Shown here: positions 35,189 through 46,090 of the stretch, piece after piece | Layout of the letters: every line of letters begins with the position of its first letter | How positions within the stretch are numbered: the stretch's first letter is position 1 | Source of the DNA: Mimachlamys varia | Taxonomy: Eukaryota > Mollusca > Bivalvia > Pectinida > Pectinidae | Direction: 5' to 3' | Length of the DNA: 64,000 nucleotides | Assembly: GCA_947623455.1 (NCBI GenBank) | Contig: OX392543.1 | Span: forward strand, 21,946,757 to 22,010,756 | Program-made: the position numbers and the translations under genes | Notes under the pieces: model-generated | The model's database searches: none | What the model was told of the DNA's origin: nothing | The model's input: only the letters and a program-made list of their open reading frames with translations

Positions 35189-35789
35189 TACGGTCAAACC
35201 TGTCATAAAGGACACCTCTATATCAAGGACACCTGTCTATAAAGGACAGACTCATCATTCCCACACAGTGCAATTTACTATATAATGTACCTCTGTATAA
35301 AGGACTCCTGTCTATAAAGGACAAACTCATTCCCAGTGTAATTTACTGAAAAATTAACCTCTGTATAAAGGACACCTGTCTATAAAGGACAGACTAACGT
35401 TCCCACACAGTGTAATTTACTGAAAAATTAACCTCTGTATAAAGGACACCTGTCTATAAAGGACAGACTCATCATTCCCACACAATGCAATTTACTATAT
35501 AATTAATCTCTGTATAAAGGACACCTGTCTATAAAGGACAGACTCATTCCCACACAGTGTAATTTACTGAAAAATTAACCTCTGTATAAAGGACACCTGT
35601 CTATAAAGGACAGACTCATTCCCACACAGTGTAATTTACTGAAAAATTAACCTCTGTATAAAGGACACCTGTCTATAAAGGACAGACTCATCATTTCCAC
35701 TCAGTGTAATTTACTGAAAAAATAGCCTCTGTATAAAGGACCCTTTTGCCCTGTCCCTTGGGTGTCCTTTATAGACAGGTTTGACTGTA
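35189..35789. mobile_element. 601-bp TIR element with an internal 72-bp tandem array
   Basis: Left end TACGGTCAAACCTGTCATAA and right end ATAGACAGGTTTGACTGTA are inverted copies (about 28 bp). Between them are about eight units with CTCTGTATAAAGGACACCTG, TCTATAAAGGACAGACTCAT and CACAGTGTAATTTACTGA. The architecture (TIRs plus core satellite) resembles invertebrate elements with internal tandem repeats; the family is not identified. Confidence 0.8.
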
Positions 35790-36009
35790 AATGTCTAAAG
35801 ACTTGAAAGCCAATTTCCAATTCATACTACAACACAATTTTTTTAACACATTAGAACCCTGTGACCTTGAAAGTGGGTCAAGGTCATGCACTTGACAGCC
35901 CTTCATCCAAGCTAGTACCTGGCCAAAAATCTGTTTCATTGGCCTTTCATTTATTGAGAATAAGCTAATTTAAGTTAATAAACACATTTGACCTCTGTGA
36001 ACTTGAAAG

Positions 36010-36160
36010 TTCATTCAAATGAAGTGTATCTGGATCAAATGAATACTTTGTGAAGTTATTTTGATACACAATAAGGAAAAGACAAATTGAGCAATGCAGT
36101 TTCAGTAGCATTTCACTCACTTTATCCCTCAATGGAAATATGAAAAGAGGGAAATCTCCC
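36010..36160. repeat. Family L interspersed repeat, fragment
   Basis: Shares TGGATCAAATGAATACTTTG, AAGTTATTTTGATACA and AGCAATGCAGTTTCAGT with 21478-21775. It lies just downstream of the possible ATG exon 36219-36270. Confidence 0.7.
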
Positions 36161-36218
36161 GGTAGGTGACTTAATATACAGACAGCAGGTAAAGAGATAT
36201 AAAATTACTATAACTTAC

Positions 36219-36270
36219 CATGGTACTCGCATGTGTTATACATGGCATTGATTCGCCCGCTGATCAACAT
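36219..36270 (-). CDS. Possible alternative first coding exon of a short gene 1 isoform
   Basis: An ATG at 36268-36270 opens 17 codons (MLISGRINAMYNTCE...) and a strong donor, CATG|GTAAGTTA. It ends in phase 1, exactly what exon 34130-34252 needs (G + AT = Asp). The frame stays open for about 25 codons upstream of the ATG. No good polypyrimidine acceptor is visible there. It could be an alternative promoter exon giving a protein without the propeller, a cassette exon, or the start of a separate gene. Nothing but the sequence supports it. Confidence 0.4.
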
Positions 36271-37286
36271 TTTGATAAATGATTTGTCTCCAAAAACGAA
36301 TAAATCCAATTCACTCCTGGGTGCTATTAAATAACTTTTACAACTTATCCATAAATGTTATCTCCGTAGAGACTAACATTGACAAAAGGGATCACCGGAA
36401 CTGTTCAAGATAAAAGTTTGGATCGCTAAACGAATTAATTCAAAAAGCATCTTATATAAGATACGCAACCAATTTACATGCCACAGTAGTTACGTTCATA
36501 AGGATAAACAAACTCAAATCCAAAACTAATATATGACTAATCTATATAACACAACACTCCCTCTGGCTTTTTAAAAACCAGAACAATCTAATCCCGCCAC
36601 GAAATAAAACACAGAGTTTTTATTTTATAACATTCAGGATAAAAGAGAAAGTTATAACTAGCCTCTGAAAACTGATACCTGACCACCCCCATTACTGAAC
36701 AATAGACTTGCTTTCTGGTTGATCAGGTTCCGTCTATTCTAAATTAAAGGGGAGTGAGGTTTGTTGGTTACGTTATTATGAACAAAGCAATTTCTGTTTG
36801 TGATGTTGATCAAGTTGACATAGAAATGGAAACCAATACACAGATTCTGAATCACAAGTCGCCATTGTGTTCTTGTCCGTGATGGAACAGGCGCGGCCTG
36901 ACATGAAAACCCGAAGACATTGCTTAACACAGTAACGTAATGTACAAAGATATGGGCCTGGTCTATACCCAGCGTTACTACAATTTCACACTCAACGCAC
37001 ATGAACGCTGGGCAATTCTAAATATTCTATAAATGTAGATTTTTTATCTGATGTTAGGAACAATGTGTTCAATTATTAAGATATACGTTAAAAAAATATA
37101 TATTGAGAAAGTTTCCTATATGTGGCATATGAGTAATGAAATTGTATTTAAATCTAATATACAGTACCATACATACAGAAACAGTTCATTATATATTACC
37201 TGTGAAACTTTTAACACAGACTAAATAACTTTTTGAAGACTTTTAACAAGTGATTAAGAAGTTGATGTTTATGCCTTAATTGCGGG
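36271..37286. promoter_or_regulatory. Candidate alternative promoter region, otherwise nothing recognised
   Basis: This lies upstream of the possible ATG exon on the minus strand. No convincing TATA/Inr arrangement could be fixed. An 87-codon minus-strand ORF (36739-37002) has no splice support or recognisable domain. The promoter call rests only on position. Confidence 0.2.
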
Positions 37287-37287
37287 C

Positions 37288-37371
37288 ATTCACCCCTTAA
37301 CACCTATTTAAACTCATCCAATTCAAAGGTCGAAACAGTTCATTTTGAAATTTCAGAAGTGAATGGGTTAA
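37288..37371 (+). mobile_element. Palindromic mini-MITE (family P)
   Basis: CATTCACCCCTTAA at the left, GAAGTGAATGGGTTAATG at the right, core ACTCATCCAATTCAAAGG. Confidence 0.7.
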
Positions 37372-37506
37372 TGAACCCTGTCCCACTGCAAACATAACAC
37401 TAAAGTTCCACCGCATATAAGCTTGTTGTAAAGTCAGAGTAACCTCCCCTGATTTATTTTTGGATAAGACTACAGTTCGGACACTAACCTGGCTTTTAAC
37501 TTCTGA

Positions 37507-37680
37507 CCAGGTGTAGCTCAATTGGTAAAAGGGACAGTAAAAACAATTGAATCTGACCCCTGAAGACACATTTGAACTCTTCCAAATCAAAGGATAGTAT
37601 AGTTCATTATAAAATTTCAGGGGTGAATGAGTGAACAGCTTAGGCATGGTGATCCGAGGTTATAGGTTCAAATCCTCGTC
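37507..37680 (+). mobile_element. tRNA-like sequence split by a family P mini-MITE
   Basis: The left part GGTGTAGCTCAATTGGTAAA looks like a tRNA A-box half. The right part, after 37634, carries GAGGTTATAGGTTCAAATCC, a B-box. Between them lies a P element (about 37548-37634: GACCCCTGAAGACACATTTG ... CAGGGGTGAATGAG). Probably an old tRNA pseudogene or SINE head hit by a MITE. Confidence 0.6.
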
Positions 37681-39044
37681 AATTAATAATAACAATTCGA
37701 GGTTCTTATAAATTTCTAGAACTACCCAACCACGTACTCATTTACAGCTGAGTAGACTGGAACAAGCAGAGTAAAGTATCTTGCTCAAGACACATTTGCA
37801 TTGATTTTTTTTCATTTTATTTACTTTGTTGTTTATTTCATATCAATTTTTTCGTGTTAAATTCTCTTCACATATAATTTATCAAAAGGATTATTGGTCA
37901 TACAAAATATTTCCAGTTCATACTTAACAATTTTGGAATACTTCCCAAACTTTATTTCTGTATTTTCTCATATTTTTTTTATAATGATTCCAGAATCATT
38001 TTGCAAACACTTTCTTCTAAAATAACATCTAGCAAAAAAAAACAAAAAAACTTGAATTTGTTTTTGTGGTTCACTAAGACATCATTTGACAAAATATTAT
38101 TAATCTGAAATACAAAATGAAGAGAAAATTTTAAACAGATTTCAACCTCAAAAAAAAACAAACCCCACCATGCTTTAAGAAATAAGACATTTATGAAAAT
38201 TATACAGCATGACAAAGCCTGCTACATGCAAACAAATAAACGGGAACTAAAACATATAATACAGCATGCAGCTTACCTTGACATTGTCACCTGACAAGTA
38301 GGCATGAAATTCATTTGTCAAACATGGAATCAATTTCCTAGAATATCGACACACAATCTACCTTGATGATTAACTAAAAGGTGTCGACACACCACTGTCA
38401 GAGATCAAAGGTGTATTCCCTTCACTTTTCAAAGCCGCGATCCAAAGTATTAATTTATGCTTCGTCTAGTTCCGATTCTCATATCACACATCAATGTTCT
38501 TGAGTTCGAGACAGATACAACCTTCTAATGCTACAGATCAGACACCTGGCACTATCTTTTTTCTATCCTCACGGTCAACGAGTTTCTCAGGTGGTATAAA
38601 CTACATAGATATATACACTGCAGACCAGTTAGCCATTATATACATTGTCATCATCAACATAAAACAATTCAGGTTCAAAAGTTGCTGTCTGGTATCTTAA
38701 GTGACTCAATAATGTGACGGAACGTTCTGCAAACATATTGATATCTTAAATATGTGGCCAATACAACTTGATTATTTGTTGTCTCAATCTTATACTTAAC
38801 ACTAAAACTTACAGTATCAAAATTTGGTAGAAAAACAAAGGAATGTTAACTAAAGGCTATTCCAAGTTCAATGAGGTGCCAACTTTTTTAATTGAAAAAG
38901 GTCTATTTTTGTTTCAGAATTAAACTTTTTTTTAAATTACAGATTTTTTTATTTTTGCATAGTAGGATAATTTTCTGGAACACTTTGCCTCCTTTCATTA
39001 AAAATATATGCTCTATGAGTCAAGATTCCATTGGTGAATTTCAT

Positions 39045-39131
39045 CTCATTCAATTACCCCTGGAGACACAATTAGCCCTTCCAGTTAAAACGTTGGAATA
39101 GTTCATTATAAAAGTTCAGGGGTAAATGAAT
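39045..39131 (+). mobile_element. Palindromic mini-MITE (family P)
   Basis: CAATTACCCCTGGAGACACA at the left, GTTCAGGGGTAAATGAATTT at the right. Somewhat diverged. Confidence 0.65.
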
Positions 39132-39454
39132 TTCATTTTTCCAGAATTATATATTTAACATTTAATTATGTTCTGACCTATTACCATATTTTTCATATGA
39201 CACATCAGGGGCCGGCTACAATAGACAATGTCTTAGCTCAATACATTTATCTTGAAGCTAAGAAACACTTTGCTTGGCCTTATATACTTGGGAGACAATG
39301 ATGATCAGTGAGTATTATAGGATGTTATCCCCGGAGATAACTGTGACCTATACCCCAGTGTCTACCCCTTTTATCTTAGAGTACCGTAACCAGTGTCAAG
39401 TACTGCAGATGACGCAGAAAACAAATCCAAGGCACAGCTTCGGGAAAAACTTGT

Positions 39455-39685
39455 ATCGTTATCTTGATATGTTAGAATTAAGGCTACATGCTACCCTTAC
39501 TTTGGAATAAATCTCCTTTTCTAGAGAGTTCTAAAATGATAGGTCGGTTGTTAATGTTTCTTATTTGATTATTAATTGTCTGGCTTTATTTATATCATTA
39601 TCTTGATATGTTAGAATTAAGGCTTCATGCTACCTTTACTTTGGCATAAATCTCCTTTCCTAGAGAGTTCTAAACTGAATGGTAT
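39455..39685. repeat. Local tandem duplication, about 143 bp apart
   Basis: ATCTTGATATGTTAGAATTA and TTTACTTTGGCATAAATCTC-like sequence occur at 39460-39540 and again at 39602-39685 with few differences. Confidence 0.8.
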
Positions 39686-39965
39686 GTACCATTACTTGTT
39701 TAACACCTCTTGACACATTTGTTAGGTACTTAAAGAAATTAAGGTTTTTCGCTGATAACAAAAGATTGAGTAACAAGCTGCTCACCTGAATTACAGCAAA
39801 TTTGTATATTCTGATATATAAATATATTATTTAAAACATTTTAGTTTCAGCTTTTTTCCCCTGAATTAAGTGTGAATCCTTTCAAGTGAAGGGCATACAG
39901 ACTCTGAATGTGTTAACACTTTTCTTGGTTTGGACGGGTTACAATTCATTTTTCTTCTAACTCAC

Positions 39966-40061
39966 CTCCATCTAAATCATCTTCAGCTTTCTCATTCTCC
40001 GAAAGGTTTTCATCTACATCAATATTTTCTTCAATTCTGTCTGCATCTTGATTGTTTTCTA
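39966..40061 (-). CDS. Gene 1 exon: acidic linker
   Basis: Two bases, 31 codons, one base. The peptide is strongly acidic (DRIEENIDVDENLSE, KAEDDLDG). Acceptor TCATTTTAG, donor GAG|GTGAGTT. A 34-bp array (40064-40215) begins right at its acceptor. Confidence 0.82.
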
Positions 40062-40063
40062 CT

Positions 40064-40215
40064 AAAATGAAAATAATTGACTTAACATTTTCATCTTAAA
40101 ATAAATTGGCTTTACATTTTCATCTTCAAAATAAATTGACTTTACATTTAAATCTTTGAAATAAATTGACTTAACATTTTCATCTTCAAAATAAATTGAT
40201 TTTGCATTTCATCTT
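40064..40215. repeat. 34-bp tandem array abutting an acceptor
   Basis: Four to five units of ATAAATTGACTTTACATTTT followed by CATCTTCAAA. The first unit begins three bases beyond exon 39966-40061 and so provides its polypyrimidine tract. Confidence 0.8.
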
Positions 40216-40932
40216 CAGGTTTAACATATTACAATAAACATTAAAAGTCTTTACAGTGTTTCATGGGTGAAAGTAAAAAAACACTGAAAAACTGGAAATA
40301 AATTAAAATAAGAAAAAGCTGAAAAAATGGAAATAAATTTATTGACCATCCACATGTCAAAAAACGGAATTCCTTCACAAAACAGAAAACTATCACTCAT
40401 GATGTTTATAGGGATTATAAAGCTTTAAATGTCCTTATTTTTCCACATTATTTGGATGAATACCTCGATACCTTAACTGATGTAGTCTAACACATTTCTA
40501 CCCTGTAATAGCCCTGTGGTGACCCAAGTGAAAGTCCAGTGGAAGCATTTGACAGTTGTTTTTTTTCTTGGAGATATTTGACCCACTGTGACATTGAATG
40601 TACTAGTCAAGGTCATTTATTTCAGAAAACTTTAATTTTAGCTTTTTGTCTCATGTACCTACTTGCTAAGTATAAGTACTCCAAGCCTTTTGATTTAATC
40701 CAGAAGAAGATTTTTGAACACTTTGCACATCAAACCCCTGTGACCTTCCAAGAAGTCAAGGCCATTTTTTATCCGTTTCTGTATAATAATCTTAGCTTGA
40801 CATGTCAAAGATTGTGTGTTGGTCTCAACAATGAGTTTACTAAAAGATAGATGCATAATCTCAAAAACTTGTCATTCCCTCAAATAATGTGGCTCTTGTT
40901 GGATGAAATTATCAAGAAGAAATGAAACTTAC

Positions 40933-41126
40933 TGTTTTCTTTTTCCTCCTCTGTTTGACCTTCGACCTTATTTTCTTCAGAACTCTCCTGGTTAGAGGTA
41001 ATATCTTCTGGTTGAGCCTCTAGGTCTTTAATCACCAACTGTGTTCCTGTTTTGTCTTTTTTTGTTTGTTCCTGGACTCTCTGGGATAGCGCAATGCTGT
41101 ATCTAGGCAACTGCTGAGGGTCAAAC
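40933..41126 (-). CDS. Gene 1 exon: charged linker
   Basis: One base, 64 codons, one base. It opens FDPQQLPRYSIALS and then becomes rich in Glu, Gln and Lys (for example EENKVEGQTEEEKEN). This is likely a disordered, highly charged region. Acceptor TTTTTCTAG, donor ACA|GTAAGTTT. The phase matches both neighbours. Confidence 0.85.
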
Positions 41127-41152
41127 CTAGAAAAATGTGAATAATATTAAAA

Positions 41153-41235
41153 TTAACCCTTGAATTTTCATAGTGAACTACTCCAACTTTTCAACTGGAA
41201 GAGTTCATATTTGTCTTCAGGGTTGAATGAGTAAA
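41153..41235 (-). mobile_element. Palindromic mini-MITE (family P)
   Basis: Reverse-orientation core (CCAACTTTTCAACTGGAAGA) ending TCAGGGTTGAATGAGTAAA. Confidence 0.65.
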
Positions 41236-41269
41236 TCAAAGGTATTAAGGGGAGACTACTTTAGATGTA

Positions 41270-41620
41270 CCATAAAGGGAGGCTATTCTCAGTATGGAAC
41301 AGCTGGGTCTGTAACTGATAATCTGCTTTTGGCGAAAAACCATTTTCAGTGTAAAGTCTATTAGGATTTAAGTACCATATCATGGAAAGGTTAATCTATC
41401 TATTTTATTTAACATTAAGGGAACACGATCATACTGTCTTTCTTTTCCCTCAAAGGAGACTGCTCTCTTTATGGAATAGCTGGGTCTTTATCTATTATTT
41501 GACTGGGGTGTCAAACCATTGTAAGTGTGAGCCTATATTGGGATTTAAGCACTTAAATTATTATTGAGAGGTTAACCTATACACATTTAAGGAACACTAT
41601 TGTACAGTTGTTGTTTTTCT
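41270..41620. repeat. Diverged tandem duplication, about 185 bp unit
   Basis: GGAACAGCTGGGTCTGTAAC (41297) and GGAATAGCTGGGTCTTTATC (41475) begin two aligned copies. Both continue to GGATTTAAG, AGGTTAACCTAT-like and GGAACAC motifs. Confidence 0.7.
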
Positions 41621-41708
41621 CTCAAAAATTCCATGTGCAAAAATACTGACTTTTACAGTTTAAGTTTATAACAATTAATCAACATATAAAACTGCAAAAT
41701 GTATTTAC

Positions 41709-41758
41709 CATGGTTTGACTATGTTATTGTACACAATAGCATTTTCCCTCAAGTCATC
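41709..41758 (-). CDS. Gene 1 exon: linker
   Basis: 16 codons plus two bases: DDLRENAIVYNN to VKP, then a split Trp codon. Acceptor GTTTTTTCAG, donor TG|GTAAATAC. Confidence 0.82.
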
Positions 41759-42058
41759 CTGAAAAAACAACAGTTCAAAGGTCAAACAAATGTCATTAAT
41801 ACAAATAGCACATCAATATTCAGGTACAAGAAAACAATTGAAACTTCAACCAATTTTAAAAAACAGACGATTTTTACATTGTATCATTGTTTTCAAAGAA
41901 AATCTACAGTATACAAATTATCAAGGCTTAACCAGGCAATCAAAAACTTCACAATCACTGGTAAGCCAAAGATATTAATTTATTATTATCAACCAGGCAT
42001 CTTGTACCAGCTAGGCTAATGGAGAATTAAATTAGATTAAAATTGAAGTTTTATTTAC

Positions 42059-42125
42059 CAGGAAATCAAGAAGTGCAATTCTCTCCAAGTAATTCTGAGG
42101 GAAATAACTTGTCAAGGGAATGGAA
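42059..42125 (-). CDS. Gene 1 exon: post-propeller linker
   Basis: One base plus 22 codons, SIPLTSYFPQNYLER to ALLDFL. It splices into DDLRENAIVYNN. The acceptor side of this exon is duplicated about 125 bp upstream on the minus strand (42221-42330), leaving a decayed acceptor-like copy. Confidence 0.85.
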
Positions 42126-42220
42126 CTGAAAAGATAAAAGAAAGTAGTGAATATTATGACAAACAAGAAGATTTTTGCCCAGCATGCAGTTACTGTCATT
42201 GTATTATATCAAGAAATATC

Positions 42221-42330
42221 GAGGAGGGAAATAACTTGTCAAGGGAATGGAACTGAAAATAGAAAGATCAAATAACAGTCTCCTTAAGGTGGTGAACATA
42301 CAAATAAGAAGACTTTTGCGCCGCAATTAT
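42221..42330. repeat. Duplicate of exon 42059-42125 acceptor region
   Basis: GAGGGAAATAACTTGTCAAG through GGGAATGGAACTGAAAA matches the first 30 or so coding bases plus acceptor of exon 42059-42125. The intron beyond also matches (GTGAA ... AAGAAGA ... TTTTGC), so about 110 bp were tandemly duplicated. The duplicate lacks the rest of the exon and its donor. Confidence 0.8.
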
Positions 42331-42339
42331 GTATAAATA

Positions 42340-42830
42340 TGGGTGGATTGGTCGAGTGGTTAACACTCCGGCCTTCCATGCAGGCGGCTGGGGTTCGATC
42401 CCCATAATCGTCATACGCATGGAACATTCAGAGAAAGTGTTTTTCTCCTGCCCACACAACTCCAACAACCCACGTGGAGTATAAAATGGTCTGGGGTTGG
42501 TGTTGTGGTATCTATGCTGTAGCATTCAAGTGAGGTGGCACTTTAAAAGATGCCATTAATATTGGAAACACGGTCCCACTACAAACAGAACACAATTCAT
42601 CTCCAGCACACACATATGGAGATATTAGCCAGGTGGTATAGGACAATTAGCTAGCGCCTGATAAGGCAGCTCCTGCGAACTCCTCAGAATTGTATATGAT
42701 ATAACTGTATGTGTTAATTGTATTGATTGTATGAGAATTGTATATCTATGTACTGTAAAGCGCTTTAGAGTGACTTATGTTAGCTAGATAGGGCGCTATA
42801 TCAAATGTTGTATATTATTATATTATTACA
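42340..42830 (+). mobile_element. tRNA-derived SINE (family S1), uninterrupted copy
   Basis: Head GGTCGAGTGGTTAACACTCC (A box) and GGGGTTCGATCCCC (B box), then the conserved body, and a tail with AAAGCGCTTTAGAGTGACTT, GGCGCTATATCAAATGTTGT and ATTATT repeats. It splits a local duplication: ATATCGAGG motifs occur on both sides (42218 and 42839). Confidence 0.85.
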
Positions 42831-43375
42831 TTAAAGAAATATCGAGGTGAGATAATAGATTATATAGGTTATCATGCAGTTTGTGAAATTAGTGACCAAT
42901 CTACATGCACATCCCGAGTCCTGCACTCATAGAATTTTGAAAGGACCCATGGAATTTCCGAAAATGGTTAAACTAAACATTGTGGGACTCATTGTTCTTG
43001 GTAATATAAACAAAAAGGATGCATGAAAAATAATTATAGATTGATCACTGTCAAGTTGTTTGGAATGTTGGAATTAAGTTGCTGTTGTTCTGAAAAACTC
43101 CACCTATCGTGTAAAAATGGAGCACATATAAACTTGTCCAAACATTCTACCAAATGAGGGGGATTGGAACAGATCTGAAACAGTTAATTTCAATAAATGC
43201 ACTCCACATGAATCTTGAGTTCTACTTTCACCACCTCTAATTTTGGAATCGATAGAACTGGGACTGAATTAAACGCAAGTTTTAATAATAGATGATTTAA
43301 AATTGTATTGTAATTTCTTCCTCAAGAAAATGTTAAAGTTTGGCAAGTATTTTACAAAGAACATGTATACAAGTC

Positions 43376-43868
43376 TCTGGGTGGTCAGGTGGTGCAGTGC
43401 AGTGGATAATAAGCGCATATGCCTTTCACCAAGGCGGCCAGGGTTTGATTCCTTGACCAGACTTGAAAAGGTATGGGGTCACCTGCCCGACTTCGCGAGT
43501 TTTCTCCGGGCACTCCAGTTTCCCCCCACAATAAGACTCCTCGCGGGCTAACATCCTGGGCCCGGTTGTTCAAAAGGTGATTAGCCTAATCACTATTTAA
43601 CAATATTTTTTAAACTTTAATAATTCTGTCAATATACAAGGTAAAATCTTAACATTTTGCATGTTAATTGACACTATTGGATATTTGATACCTGCAAAGT
43701 TGTAACTAAATCTATGGGTTCATTTTAAAGTTACAGGATAATTAAAATTTGCACTAATCACTGTTTAAGCTAATCATCTTTTGAACAACTGGACCCGGGC
43801 CAACAAGAGTGAATGATATAAGTTGGATAAATTGTTGCATAATTGTTGTAAAATAAATAAAGTTTAAA
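43376..43868 (+). mobile_element. SINE S2 interrupted by a 239-bp MITE
   Basis: SINE head CTTTCACCAAGGCGGCCAGG and body GGTATGGGGTCACCTGCCCG run to 43557. The body resumes with GGGCCAACAAGAGTGAATGA after 43796 and ends in an A-rich tail at 43868. Confidence 0.8.
43558..43796. mobile_element. 239-bp MITE inserted in SINE S2
   Basis: Left end GGGCCCGGTTGTTCAAAAGG; the right end is its near reverse complement (CTTTTGAACAACTGGACCC). The inner TGATTAGC motifs are also inverted. The interior is AT-rich without ORF. Confidence 0.8.
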
Positions 43869-43999
43869 AAAAAAAAATTCTGAAAAGTTCACAATCCTAT
43901 AGCTAGCCAAGAGTCAAACTCGCAGTTGGATATAACTTAATTAGTTTTAAATATTCAATAGTCGATAATGTCTTTCTAAGCAGCGTATCTAAATATAGT

Positions 44000-44293
44000 A
44001 CACCTTAAAATCAACCTAACCAGGATTTACAGTCCGAGAGTCTCGCCATTGCGTAAGTTATACCACAGAGTAGAGATTTTAGAGTAGTACCTATATCTAT
44101 TCAGATTGCCTACATTCAAATGTAGGAGGTCAAAGAATTATATATATAGCACACCTTAAAACCAAACCTAACCAGTGAGGACCTACAGACTCAGAGTCTC
44201 GCCATTGCATAAGTTATACCACAGAGTAGTGAAATGTTATACCCTAGCTATACAGATAGTCTACATTCAAACGTAGGAGGTCAAAGAACTTCC
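44000..44293. repeat. Tandem duplication, about 150 bp unit
   Basis: Two copies containing GAGAGTCTCGCCATTGC, AAGTTATACCACAGAGTAG and GTAGGAGGTCAAAGAA. The core on the minus strand is vaguely tRNA-like but gives no full fold. Confidence 0.8.
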
Positions 44294-44867
44294 CATAATA
44301 AAATACTTTAGAACTTGACTTGAATTGTCCCTATGACCATTCATTAGTGTTAAGTTGTTTCACGCATGATTAAGTATTAAGACTGATCAACAAAATTTAT
44401 TAAGCTAAAATGTATCAAGATTGACATCCTTAACGAACTCAATATCATATTTGTTTTGTTTCTATCCCGCATTTAAAATTTAATCATATAGCCATTCATG
44501 TTGTTTATGAAAATAAACACCAGTGTGTTTTTAATTAAACAGTTTCAAACAATGAAACAACATTAGGAGTGGCAAATCGTGTATTTTGGGTATTTTTTAG
44601 AAATTAAAACAATGTTTGCGAATGATTATGACATTGAAAGATGAAATTTTAAACCAGTCCTTATAATTCTTAATCCAATTTGACTTCACAAGAACTGCGA
44701 CCTCTTTCGAGGTAACATACAAATTGTGTAGATTTAGACAATCTGTTGGTAACCCTAGATAAAACATTACATTCCCAAACACAATGAATTTACCTCAGCT
44801 TGCTGGCTATAAGATGAATTTTAATATCAATAAGATTTTATTTAAACCACTTGATAATACATACCTG

Positions 44868-45165
44868 TTAACCCCCTCTCATTTTGACCAAAATTTACCA
44901 GTCTCCCTTGAAATCTCCCTCATCCAAGTCCAAACTCACACAAACGCAAAATCTACATCCTGTGGTCAAATGATCTCCTAGTTACTGCAGGGTATGTGTA
45001 ATGACAATAACAGGTGTGCCAGGATCAAATGAATACTTTTGAAGTTATTTTGATACATAAAATAGGAAAGACAAATTGAGCATAAATGCAGAACTACTTT
45101 TCAGTCCATTTCACGCTGGATGTGGAATTAGGGAGATCTCCCTCATTGGAGTTTTCAAAGGTTAA
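44868..45165. repeat. Family L interspersed repeat, copy 2
   Basis: Matches 21478-21775 along most of its length (GTTAACCCCCTCTCATTTTG ... GGGAGATCTCCCTCATTGGA). Confidence 0.75.
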
Positions 45166-45439
45166 CACCTATGATAATATAAGCTAAAACCCTGATAAAC
45201 AATTTTTTGTTATAAAAGTTCAGATAAGACAAAAAATACTTTGTTCATTAACTTTAATCAAAGTCATTAAAGAAAGGTTTCAACTGATTTTTGGCACATA
45301 TGATATAGCTGATCATGACTGTTACCTGCATGATGGTTTGTGATGATTTAAGTACCTTAAATTGTATAGACCATATGTCTTATTAAATAAGATTGACAAG
45401 GATCCATCCACTAGCTCTAAAGAAATATAGCGATCACAA

Positions 45440-46090
45440 ACTATAGAGAACTCTAAAATCCAAGATGGCTGGCTATCAGCCATATTGTTTTTTGGATCTG
45501 TCTGAAAATGAACCACGGATAACTAGGCACCACAAGAAACCTACATGAAATTTGAGAGGTATCAATTCAGTACTTGTCAAGAAATTACGCGATAACAAAC
45601 AATTACTGTAAAATCCAAGATGGCCGCCTGTCAGCCATATTGTTTATCGGATTGGTCCGAACATGGACTATGCACAACAAGAGAAACCTACATATGTAGT
45701 ATGAGAATTTTCCACCCAGTACTTGTCAAGAAATAGCAATAACAAACAATTATTGTTAAATTCAAGATGGCCACCTGTTGGCTGTTGGCCATGTTGTTTA
45801 TCTGATCTGTTCAAAAATGGACAATGCACAACACAGGCACACATAAAGAAACCTACATATGAATATTTGAAAATGATGAAAAAGCAATAGCAAACTAATA
45901 TTGAAAAATCTAAGATGGCTGCCTGTCTGCCATGCTGTTTATGGGATCTGTCTGAAAATGAAGCATTGACATCTAACTTCCAAGGGAAACCTACGTATGA
46001 AATTTGAGAATGATCCATCCTGTGCGTCCCAAGAAATAGCAATAAGAATCGTTCAAAGAAGGATGGATGACAGACAAAGAATGACATACC
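45440..46090. repeat. Tandem array, about 150 bp unit
   Basis: Four to five units built on AAATCCAAGATGGCTG, CAGCCATATTGTTT, GGATCTGTCTGAAAATG, GAAACCTACATATGAA and ACTTGTCAAGAAAT. Confidence 0.85.
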
